Source: CAZKWG01 sp964615375
GTDB lineage: Bacteria; Myxococcota_A; UBA796; CAZKWG01
DNA length: 64,000 nucleotides
Assembly: GCA_964615375.1 (NCBI GenBank)
Contig: CAZTOW010000048.1
Coordinates: 10,406-74,405 of the forward strand
Direction: 5' to 3'
The notes under the pieces were generated by a model. It had not been told where the DNA came from. It did not search any database and was given only the letters and a program-made list of their open reading frames with translations. Shown here one piece after another: positions 32,532-39,518 of the stretch. The first letter of the stretch is position 1, and each line of letters begins with the position of its first letter. The position numbers and the translations under genes were made by a program.

Positions 32532-33539
32532 TCAGCGCCCACCCCGCGAATTCTTCGGCTCGATCTTGTTGCCCTTCTCGTCGAAGCCGACCGTGGTGGA
32601 CTTCTCACCCTGGATGACCTCGGTGGTGGAGGTGGCCGTGGTCTGCGTCGCCGCGGCGGGCTTCGGCTTGGCCGCGCGCTCCTGGACCTCCTTGCGCCGG
32701 GCGGCGGCGTCGTCGCTGGCGCCGAAGCTGGACAGCCCGAGCAGGGCGTTGGTCACGAGCGGGCCGCGATCGACGATGATCTCCTCGTCCTGCGAGCCGC
32801 GCAGCGTCATGTGCAGGTCTCCGCGGCTGGCGGCGAGCGCCAGCTTCTCCGCCTCGTCCGGCATGACCTCGATGGTGACCAGGATCTTGCGGTTGGACCG
32901 GTTCTCCTGCTTGCCCTTGCTCTTCTTGCCGCTGTTCTCCTCCTGCACCTCGGCCTGGCCGCCCAGGACGTCCTGGTCCACGGCCAGCACGCGCACGTTC
33001 TGGAGGATGGTCTCGGTCACCCAGTCCGCGCCGAGCTCATTGGTGTCGGGGCGGATGGTGACGATCACGTCCACCTGGTCGGCGGGCATCAGCAGGCCGC
33101 CGACGCCGGCCGCGCGGTCCGCCAGCACGGTGACGGCGCGGGCGCCCGGGGCGATGATGCGGTCCAGGGCCGCGCGCGCGGCGAGGATGTCCAGGCGCTC
33201 GTGGCGCAGGACCTCGCCGGGGAGCACGCGCTCTACCGGCATCTTCCCGTAGATCTCGTTGATCTTGTCCGGCGTGTAGATCTGCTCGGCCGGGAAGCTG
33301 CCCTCGGGCATCTGCGCCGAGACGAGATCGCCCTCGGCGATGGGCTTGCCCGGCAACAGCTCGTTGGCCGCCGTGACGACCCCCACGAGCTTCGGTCCCG
33401 ACTTCGCCTCCTCGATCTGCCGTTGGTATCCGGCGATGACGGCGAAGATGAGCCAGGCCGTGAAGCCCGCCACGGCCACCGCGGCGGCGCCGAAGGCGAG
33501 GGTGCGGGTCCGCTGAGCGCGCGGCGTCGGTGCAGCCAT
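32532..33539 (-). CDS. cpaB: Flp/Tad pilus assembly protein CpaB (RcpC)
   Basis: A protein of 335 residues, start chosen at ATG 33539, with a GGGGAG site upstream. One N-terminal helix (L-A-F-G-A-A-A-V-A-V-A-G-F-T-A-W-L-I) is followed by an SAF-type domain (G-K-P-I-A-E-G-D-L-V-S-A-Q and V-L-P-G-E-V-L-R-H-E-R) and the CpaB/RcpC C-terminal region, with an extra Lys/Glu-rich tail. It sits in the periplasm and is thought to stabilise the secretin. First gene of the Tad cluster on this strand. Confidence 0.85.
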   Translation of the reverse strand: MAAPTPRAQRTRTLAFGAAAVAVAGFTAWLIFAVIAGYQRQIEEAKSGPKLVGVVTAANELLPGKPIAEGDLVSAQMPEGSFPAEQIYTPDKINEIYGKMPVERVLPGEVLRHERLDILAARAALDRIIAPGARAVTVLADRAAGVGGLLMPADQVDVIVTIRPDTNELGADWVTETILQNVRVLAVDQDVLGGQAEVQEENSGKKSKGKQENRSNRKILVTIEVMPDEAEKLALAASRGDLHMTLRGSQDEEIIVDRGPLVTNALLGLSSFGASDDAAARRKEVQERAAKPKPAAATQTTATSTTEVIQGEKSTTVGFDEKGNKIEPKNSRGGR

Positions 33540-33621
33540 GTTCTCTCCCCGGGAGTCGTGCCCAAGATGTAGCCGATCCTCGCCCACCTGCGCCAGTGTG
33601 GCGCCGGGGTGTCAATCGTGT

Positions 33622-33650
33622 TTGACGGGGCCTCGGGGGAGGGGCTACCC
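33622..33650 (+). promoter_or_regulatory. Probable promoter of pckG
   Basis: TTGACG at 33622-33627 and CTACCC at 33645-33650 are separated by exactly 17 nt and lie 30 nt before the pckG ATG, which also has a GGGAGAGG-type site upstream. The -35 is close to consensus, while the -10 is GC-rich, as is common in such genomes. Confidence 0.45.
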
Positions 33651-33679
33651 TTGTCGCCTTCATCGAGGGAGAGGCGAGC

Positions 33680-35434
33680 ATGATCCCAGACGCGGTCCGT
33701 GGGTGGGTGGACGAGGTTCGGGCCCTTTGCGAGCCCGATGCGGTGGTCTGGTGCGACGGCTCCGAGGAGGAGCGCGACCGCCTCTACGCGGAGGCCGTCG
33801 CCGCGGGGGTCTTCCTCCCGCTCAACCCCGAGCTGCAGCCGGGCAGCTATCTGCACCGCAGCGACCCCTCGGACGTGGCCCGCACCGAGCACCTGACCTT
33901 CATCTGCACCGAGGACAAGGCCGCCGCCGGGCCGAACAACAACTGGATGTCGCCTGAGGACGCTTATGCGAAGCTGACGCCGCTCTACCAGGGCGCCATG
34001 AAGGGGCGCACGCTCTACGTGGTGCCTTTCATCATGGGCCCGGCGGGCAGCCCCTTCTCCAAGGTGGGCGTGGAGCTGACCGACAGCGTCTACGTCGTGC
34101 TGAACATGCGCATCATGACGCGCATGGGGGACGTGGCCTGGCGTCACCTCGGCGGTAGCTCGGACTTCACGCGCTGCCTGCACTCGCTGGGCGACCTCTC
34201 CCCGGATCGGCGCTTCATCTGCCACTTCCCCGAGGAGAACGCGATCTGGAGCATCGGCTCCGGCTACGGCGGCAACGCCCTGCTGGGGAAGAAGTGCCTC
34301 GCCCTGCGCATCGCCTCCTGGCTCGGTCGCCAGGAGGGTTGGATGGCCGAGCACATGCTCATCCTCGGCATCGAGACCCCGAGCGGCGAGAAGCACTATG
34401 TCTGCGGCGCCTTCCCCAGCGCCTGCGGCAAGACCAACCTGGCCATGCTGGTGCCGCCCGCGGCGCTCGCGGCGAAGGGCTGGAAGGTCTGGACGGTGGG
34501 CGACGACATCGCCTGGCTGCGCCCTGGCCCCGACGGGCGCCTGTGGGCGGTGAACCCCGAGTACGGCTTCTTCGGGGTCGCGCCGGGCACCAGCAACAAG
34601 ACCAACGCCAACGCCATGGCCACGCTGAAGGCCAACGCGATCTTCACGAACGTGGCGCTCCAGCCGGACGGCACGGTGTGGTGGGAGGGCCACCCCGCTG
34701 AGCCCCAGGCGGGCATGCTCGACTGGCGCGGGCGGCCCTGGTCCAAGGAGAGCGGGGAGAAGGCGGCCCACCCCAACAGCCGCTTCACCGTGCCCGCCAG
34801 CCAGTGCCCCTCCATCGCGCCCGAGTGGGAGGACCCCCGCGGCGTGCCCATCAGCGCCATCCTCTTCGGCGCCCGCCGTCCCCGCACGGTGCCGCTGGTC
34901 TATGAGGCCCGCGACTGGCAGCACGGCACCTACCTGGGCGCCACCCTGGGCAGCGAGACCACCGCGGCGGCCACCGGGAAGGTCGGCGTCCTTCGCCGAG
35001 ATCCGATGGCGATGCTGCCGTTCTGCGGCTACAACATGGCCGACTACTTCACCCACTGGCTGGCCATGGGCGAGACCATCGCCAACCCGCCGCGCATCTT
35101 CGGCGTCAACTGGTTCCGCACCAGCGCCGACGGGAAATTCCTCTGGCCGGGCTACGGCGACAACCTGCGCGTCCTGGAGTGGGTGCTGGAGCGCTGCGCC
35201 GGGCGCGGCGAGGCCAGCGAGACCCCGGTGGGCTTCATCCCCACGCCGGACGCGCTGGACCTGGACGGCCTCGGCCTCGACGATTCGTCGCTCCGCACCC
35301 TGCTGACCGTGGACCCGGCGGAGTGGACGGCGGAGGCCGAGGAGCACCGCGCCTGGCTCGCCACCTTCGGGGAGCGCCTCCCCAGCGCGCTCTGGGACGA
35401 GCACGCCCGCCTGGCCTCCAGCCTCGGCGGCTGA
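33680..35434 (+). CDS. pckG: Phosphoenolpyruvate carboxykinase (GTP)
   Basis: Cytoplasmic enzyme that interconverts oxaloacetate and phosphoenolpyruvate using GTP, at the entry to gluconeogenesis. A protein of 584 residues, close to the usual length for GTP-type enzymes. It shows the kinase P-loop F-P-S-A-C-G-K-T-N-L-A-M-L at about residues 245-257, the C-loop/substrate region N-N-N-W-M-S-P near residue 89, and G-D-D-I-A-W-L near 278. The gene is alone on this strand, facing the carbonic anhydrase gene, whose bicarbonate-forming activity is chemically related but not an evident partner. Confidence 0.96.
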   Translation: MIPDAVRGWVDEVRALCEPDAVVWCDGSEEERDRLYAEAVAAGVFLPLNPELQPGSYLHRSDPSDVARTEHLTFICTEDKAAAGPNNNWMSPEDAYAKLTPLYQGAMKGRTLYVVPFIMGPAGSPFSKVGVELTDSVYVVLNMRIMTRMGDVAWRHLGGSSDFTRCLHSLGDLSPDRRFICHFPEENAIWSIGSGYGGNALLGKKCLALRIASWLGRQEGWMAEHMLILGIETPSGEKHYVCGAFPSACGKTNLAMLVPPAALAAKGWKVWTVGDDIAWLRPGPDGRLWAVNPEYGFFGVAPGTSNKTNANAMATLKANAIFTNVALQPDGTVWWEGHPAEPQAGMLDWRGRPWSKESGEKAAHPNSRFTVPASQCPSIAPEWEDPRGVPISAILFGARRPRTVPLVYEARDWQHGTYLGATLGSETTAAATGKVGVLRRDPMAMLPFCGYNMADYFTHWLAMGETIANPPRIFGVNWFRTSADGKFLWPGYGDNLRVLEWVLERCAGRGEASETPVGFIPTPDALDLDGLGLDDSSLRTLLTVDPAEWTAEAEEHRAWLATFGERLPSALWDEHARLASSLGG

Positions 35435-35440
35435 GCGGGC

Positions 35441-36052
35441 TCAGACCGGCGTGCCGAAGCGCTTCGTGGTCGGGTCGTAGACCAGCAGGCGCGCGCCGCG
35501 CAGGTCGTAGACCCAGGCGTGCAGGTCCAGCCGATCCGCCGCCACCGCCTCGGCCACCACCGGGTAGCTGAGCAGGTTGTCGAGCTGCAGCAGCACGTTC
35601 TCCTCGACCGCCGCGTCCCAGCGCTCCTCCTCCGGCTCGTCCTGCGCCGCCCGCGCCGCCGGCTCGGCCAGCGTGAGCCAGGATCGCGCCGAGGGCATCC
35701 GGTCGAGCCCGTGCCCGCCGTGCAGGGCGGCGTGGATCCCGCCGCAGCCCGTGTGCCCGCAGACCACGATGTGCTCGACCCCCAGCGCGACCACGGCGTA
35801 CTCCACCGCCGCGCCCACGCAGTCCTGGGTGTGCTCGAAGGGCGGCACGAGGTTGGCCACGTTGCGCACCACGAAGAGCTCGCCCGGGTTCGAGCTCGTC
35901 AGCAACTCGGGGATCACCCGCGAGTCCGAGCACCCGATGAACATGGTCGCGGGGTTCTGGCCCTCGGAGGCCAGCCGGTCCAGCCAGGACCGCGAGCGGG
36001 CCACGTAGTCGCGACGAAAAGCGGCGTAGCGCGCTGAGAGCTCATGAACCAT
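35441..36052 (-). CDS. Beta-class carbonic anhydrase
   Basis: A protein of 203 residues interconverting CO2 and bicarbonate. Zinc ligands and partners: G-C-S-D-S-R (Cys at about residue 39, with the Asp-Arg dyad) and C-G-H-T-G-C-G-G (His and Cys at about 99-102), which define the beta class. Length is typical of CynT/Can-type enzymes. No signal peptide, so it is cytoplasmic. Convergent with pckG (6 nt between the ends), and in the same direction as uppP, whose stop lies 12 nt upstream of its ATG. Confidence 0.93.
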   Translation of the reverse strand: MVHELSARYAAFRRDYVARSRSWLDRLASEGQNPATMFIGCSDSRVIPELLTSSNPGELFVVRNVANLVPPFEHTQDCVGAAVEYAVVALGVEHIVVCGHTGCGGIHAALHGGHGLDRMPSARSWLTLAEPAARAAQDEPEEERWDAAVEENVLLQLDNLLSYPVVAEAVAADRLDLHAWVYDLRGARLLVYDPTTKRFGTPV

Positions 36053-36064
36053 GGGGACTCCGGC

Positions 36065-36868
36065 TCAGTCGGTGAGCAGCCCGGTGGCCAGGCTCGCGGC
36101 GATGCCCAGGCCCACGACCACGCGGTAGACCACGAAGGGGAGCGTGCTGCGCGACCCGAGGAAGCGCAGCAGCCAGGCGATGGAGGCGTAACCCACGACG
36201 AAGGACGTGATCGTCCCCACCAGCAGCGCCGGGATCGCGTCCCGGCCGAGCTCGGCGAGCGCGTCGTCCATCTCGAAGATGCCCGCCGCCGAGATCGCCG
36301 GGATGGACAGCAGGAAGCTGAAGCGCGCCGCGTCCTCGCGCTTGACGCCCAGCGCCAGCGCCGCCGAGAGCGTGGAGCCCGAGCGCGAGACCCCCGGGAT
36401 CAGCGCCATGGCCTGCGCCGCGCCGATCAGGAGCGCGTCCTTGATCGTGAGATCGCGGATCCCTCGCTTCTGCGCGCCCAGCGCGTCGGCCGCGTACATC
36501 ACGAGCCCCACCACCACCAGCGTCGCCGAGATCACCCACAGGCTGCGCAGCGGCCCCACGATGTAGGGCTTGAACAGGATCCCCGCCACCCCGATGGGCA
36601 CCGTGCCCAGCACCACCTGCACCGCCAGCAGCGCGTCCGGCCCGCCCCGATCGATGAGCGTCGCCCGCGTCATCGCCACCAGCTCCCGCCGGAAGTACAC
36701 CAGCACCGCCAGCAGCGTCCCCAGCTGAATCACCGCCGTATACGCCGCCCCCGCGTCCGGCTGCCCCATCAGCGCCGGGAGGATGCGCAGGTGCGCGGTC
36801 GAGCTGATCGGCAGGAACTCAGTGAGACCCTGCACGATCCCGAGGAGGGCGGCGTACCAGAGGGGCAT
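36065..36868 (-). CDS. uppP: Undecaprenyl-diphosphatase
   Basis: An integral membrane enzyme that dephosphorylates undecaprenyl diphosphate for recycling in peptidoglycan and O-antigen synthesis; overexpression of relatives gives bacitracin resistance. A protein of 267 residues with about eight membrane helices and both hallmark motifs: E-F-L-P-I-S-S-T-A-H near the N-terminus and P-G-V-S-R-S-G-S-T-L in the middle. The upstream side (on the minus strand) is a long purine-rich and hexanucleotide-repeat region, so its promoter would have to lie within or beyond that repeat. Confidence 0.95.
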   Translation of the reverse strand: MPLWYAALLGIVQGLTEFLPISSTAHLRILPALMGQPDAGAAYTAVIQLGTLLAVLVYFRRELVAMTRATLIDRGGPDALLAVQVVLGTVPIGVAGILFKPYIVGPLRSLWVISATLVVVGLVMYAADALGAQKRGIRDLTIKDALLIGAAQAMALIPGVSRSGSTLSAALALGVKREDAARFSFLLSIPAISAAGIFEMDDALAELGRDAIPALLVGTITSFVVGYASIAWLLRFLGSRSTLPFVVYRVVVGLGIAASLATGLLTD

Positions 36869-36927
36869 GGGAGGACCGGGGGTGGGGAGGGAAGGGAAGG
36901 GGAGGGAGGGGGAGGGGGAGGGGGAGC

Positions 36928-37145
36928 GGCATCGGCATCGGTATCGGTATCGGCATCGGCATCGGCATCGGCATCGGTATCGGTATCGGCATCGACATCG
37001 ACATCGGCATCGGTATCGGCATCGGCATCGGCATCGGCATCGACATCGACATCGGCATCGGCATCGGCATCGACATCGACATCGACATCGACATCGGCAT
37101 CGACATCGGCATCGACATTGGCATCGACATCGGCATCGGTATCGA
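36928..37145 (+). repeat. Left hexanucleotide array (CGGCAT, CGGTAT, CGACAT)
   Basis: About 36 tandem hexamers of the form CG(G/A)(C/T)AT with three main variants interspersed non-randomly (runs of CGGCAT, paired CGGTAT, runs of CGACAT). There is a single CGACATTGGCAT irregularity near 37117. Preceded by a GGGGGA-type polypurine tract with potential for G-quadruplex or triplex structure. Confidence 0.9.
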
Positions 37146-37285
37146 GTTGTGTGTTGAGGTCGACCCTGACTGTGGTTTCGCGCTCCCTGGGCGTGACGAG
37201 ATCATTCGAGTGGTGTTCAGCGGTCAAGTACTATGCCCTCGGCGGCGGCGCCAAGGCTCCCGATTGGACCAGTTGGGGACACGCA

Positions 37286-37494
37286 CCGATGTCGATGCCG
37301 ATGCCGATGCCGATGTCGATGTCGTCCCGCGATGCCGATGCCGATGTCGATGTCGTCCCGCGATGCCGATGTCGATGTCGATGTCGATGTCGATGCCGAT
37401 GTCGATGTCGATGCCGATGTCGATACCGATACCGATACCGATGCCGATGTCGTCCCGCGATGCCGATGCCGATGCCGATGCCGATACCGATGCC
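37286..37494 (+). repeat. Right hexanucleotide array (GATGCC, GATGTC, GATACC)
   Basis: About 33 hexamers that are the reverse complement of the left-array variants. Three interruptions share the sequence GATGTCGTCCCGCGATGCC (near 37318, 37348 and 37448), so the array also has a higher-order repeat. Followed by a C-rich polypyrimidine tract complementary in character to the polypurine tract left of the first array. Confidence 0.9.
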
Positions 37495-37573
37495 GCCCCC
37501 GCCCCGCTCCCGTCCTCCCCATTGCCCTCCCGCCTTCACCCCGCTACGCTCCTCCCCACCCCGAGAGGTCTCC

Positions 37574-38380
37574 ATGCGCATCCCGCCGCTCACGGTCGTC
37601 CTGGCTTTCTTCGCGTTCACCTTGGCCCATCCCACCTACGCGGGGACGGAGGAGGATCTGAACGCCTACTTCGGGAGCGGGACGAGCTACTGCGACGCGC
37701 GCACGCTGGCGGCTTACTGGAAGGTGGATCTGACGGAGGCCAAGGCGCGCATCGGGGCGGAATTCTCCCGCGGGAGCGCGCGCAAGGTGGAGCTGCAGCT
37801 TCAGCAGGCGCGCAAGAAGCTCAAGGGGAAGAAGCGGGTCGTCTGCGAGTTCTGGGAGACGAACTACAGCTACGAGGACGCCGAGGCCCTCGCCGGGGCC
37901 TGGGGGGTGGACGTGGAGCAGGCCAAGGCGCGGGTGGGGCGCGAGGTCTCGCTCGGGCGCTCGGGGGCGCTCGACGACAAGCTGCGGGGGCTCGGCCGCA
38001 CGCCGGGGCAGGTCGATCCGCAGGTCTCCGCGCTCGACGCCTTCTGGAGCAGCGGGCTCGGATACTGCGACGCCGAGCTGGTCGCCACGCTCTGGGGGGT
38101 CGACGTTTACGAGGTCAAGAAGACCCTGGGCAACAAGCTGCTGAACGGCTGGCACGACCTCCTGCGCAGCGAGCTGGACCGCGCGCGAGCCAACGCCGCG
38201 ACGACGGGCCAGCGCTGCGACTTCTGGAGCACGCCCTACACCGCCGAGGACGCCGCAGTGCTGGCGCAGTTCTGGGGCATCGAGCTCGAGCAGGCCAAGG
38301 CCCGCGTGGCGGCGGCCTACACCTCGGGCGGCGGGAAGGCGGTGACGCCGCAGCTCGAGGCGGCGCGTGGGGCGCGCTGA
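37574..38380 (+). CDS. Secreted protein with four degenerate Cys/Trp helical repeats
   Basis: A protein of 268 residues; ATG with GAGAGG 6 nt upstream and a signal peptide (T-V-V-L-A-F-F-A-F-T-L-A-H-P-T-Y-A). The mature part consists of four units of about 60 residues, each with an F/W-x-x-x-x-x-Y-x-D-A-x-x-L-A-x-x-W-x-V/I-(D/E) core followed by E/Q-A-K-A-R-hydrophobic-G; units 1 and 3 carry Y-C-D-A, while units 2 and 4 end the preceding linker with a Cys (V-V-C-E-F-W, R-C-D-F-W), suggesting disulfides between units. I do not recognise the family. It overlaps the amidoligase gene by 14 nt. Confidence 0.68.
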   Translation: MRIPPLTVVLAFFAFTLAHPTYAGTEEDLNAYFGSGTSYCDARTLAAYWKVDLTEAKARIGAEFSRGSARKVELQLQQARKKLKGKKRVVCEFWETNYSYEDAEALAGAWGVDVEQAKARVGREVSLGRSGALDDKLRGLGRTPGQVDPQVSALDAFWSSGLGYCDAELVATLWGVDVYEVKKTLGNKLLNGWHDLLRSELDRARANAATTGQRCDFWSTPYTAEDAAVLAQFWGIELEQAKARVAAAYTSGGGKAVTPQLEAARGAR

Positions 38381-39503
38381 GCAGGGAGGGAAGGCTGAGC
38401 TGTCCTGGAAGATCGGCTTTGAGATAGAGCTCCTGGCGCCTCCAGGCCGCAGCCGTCGTGACCTGGCCGAGGCGCTCGCCGGTCCCGGCGGTCGGGTCCG
38501 CACCTTCTGGCACATGCAGTCGGAGCCGTCCGAGGTCCCCGGTCTGACGGTCTTCCACAACCTGACCCAGGGTTTCGAGGCCATCAACGCCGAGGGTCGC
38601 TCGGTCGCCCGGGTGGTGGACGATCTCACCCTGCAGGACGACCTGGACCGCCGCGCCCCGCCCCGCGAGGGCTGGTGGCGGGTGGTGAGCGACGACACGC
38701 GCCTCCTGCGCCTGGTCGCCCGCCAGGCGAGCCCCGAGCTCCCGCCCGAAGACGCGCTGGCCCCGCTGGCGCCCCTCTTCGGCGGCGCCCTGCAGCGCGG
38801 GGCGAGCGGAATGGTCAAGCTGGTTGACGAATCAGGGGCCTCCGTGGCCCTGGCCGCCCCGCTCCCCGGTGAGCGCGAGCGCGGGGCTGAGCTCATCAGC
38901 CCGCCCCTCGCGACGGTCCACGCCGAGACCCTGGGCGCCCTGCTGAGCGCGGCCCGGGCGCTCGGCTTCCGGGTCCCCGTGGAGGCGGCGGTCCACCTGC
39001 ACTTCGACGCCGCGCCCCTCTGCGATCCCGGGCGCCTGCGCGGCCTGGCCCGGCTGTGGGAGGAGAACGCCGAGATCCTCAAGCGGCTCGTCTCCACCAA
39101 CCCCCGATGTCGGCGCCTGGGCCCCTGGGCGCCCGCCCTGCGCGAGGTGCTGGAGGCCCCTGACTGGCTCGGGCTCGGCTGGGAGGAGGCCCGCGGACGC
39201 CTCGCCGCCACCAACCCCAGCAAGTACTGTGACCTGAACCTGCGGAACCTGGCCCTGGGCACGCCCGACAAGCACACGGTGGAGGTGCGGGTGCTGCCCG
39301 GCGCGCGCGACCCGGAGCCCGTCCTGCTGGCCGCCGCCCTCTTCGAGGCCCTGCTCCGCGCCGCGAGCGCGGAGGTCCAGTCGGCTCCCGCGCTCCCCTG
39401 GTCCCGCCCCGCAGCCGAGCGCCTGCTCGCGCGCCTGCCGCTCGACCCTGGCGTTCGGCGCTTCTGGCTGGCGCGGGCGGCGGAGATCGATCTACGCAGG
39501 TGA
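38367..39503 (+). CDS. Amidoligase-family (COOH-NH2 ligase-like) protein
   Basis: A protein of 378 residues with a GTG start inside the 3' end of the previous gene. It shows the amidoligase pattern: an early F-E-I-E (I-G-F-E-I-E, about residues 16-21), a central A-A-V-H-L-H-F-D corresponding to the H-x-H motif, and a late V-E-V-R-V-L-P-G near residue 307 corresponding to the E-(F/V)-R strand. Such glutamine-synthetase/gamma-glutamylcysteine-ligase relatives join an amine to a carboxylate and occur in peptide-tagging or cell-wall modification clusters. The partner substrate is not identifiable; the preceding four-repeat protein is a candidate by linkage only. Confidence 0.68.
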   Translation: MGRAEQGGKAELSWKIGFEIELLAPPGRSRRDLAEALAGPGGRVRTFWHMQSEPSEVPGLTVFHNLTQGFEAINAEGRSVARVVDDLTLQDDLDRRAPPREGWWRVVSDDTRLLRLVARQASPELPPEDALAPLAPLFGGALQRGASGMVKLVDESGASVALAAPLPGERERGAELISPPLATVHAETLGALLSAARALGFRVPVEAAVHLHFDAAPLCDPGRLRGLARLWEENAEILKRLVSTNPRCRRLGPWAPALREVLEAPDWLGLGWEEARGRLAATNPSKYCDLNLRNLALGTPDKHTVEVRVLPGARDPEPVLLAAALFEALLRAASAEVQSAPALPWSRPAAERLLARLPLDPGVRRFWLARAAEIDLRR

Positions 39504-39518
39504 GGGGAGGGGACGGAC

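Larger units (their letters stand above)
36869..37565. repeat. Quasi-palindromic region made of purine/pyrimidine tracts and inverted hexanucleotide arrays
   Basis: The 700 nt between uppP and the next gene are organised symmetrically: a G/A-rich tract (36869-36927), an array of CGGCAT-type hexamers (36928-37145), a unique centre of about 140 nt, an array of GATGCC-type hexamers (37286-37494) that is the reverse complement of the first, and a C/T-rich tract (37492-37565). The whole could form one very long imperfect hairpin or cruciform. Most reading frames remain open because the hexamers contain no stops, but the encoded Asp-Ala/Val or Ile-Gly strings are not convincing proteins. Confidence 0.85.

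Noticed and set aside
33233..35404. 723-residue minus-strand frame across pckG
   Set aside because: Antisense shadow of pckG with no domain; pckG has full family motifs and a promoter.
36769..37227. Minus-strand reading frame of 152 residues made of Asp-Ala, Asp-Val and Asp-Thr pairs
   Set aside because: It is the direct translation of the left hexamer array, overlaps uppP in another frame and has no ribosome-binding site; nearly all six frames are open here for the same reason.
36044..37573. Long plus-strand reading frame running into the four-repeat protein
   Set aside because: Upstream of 37574 it is antisense to uppP and repeat-derived; the real start has a signal peptide and a ribosome-binding site.
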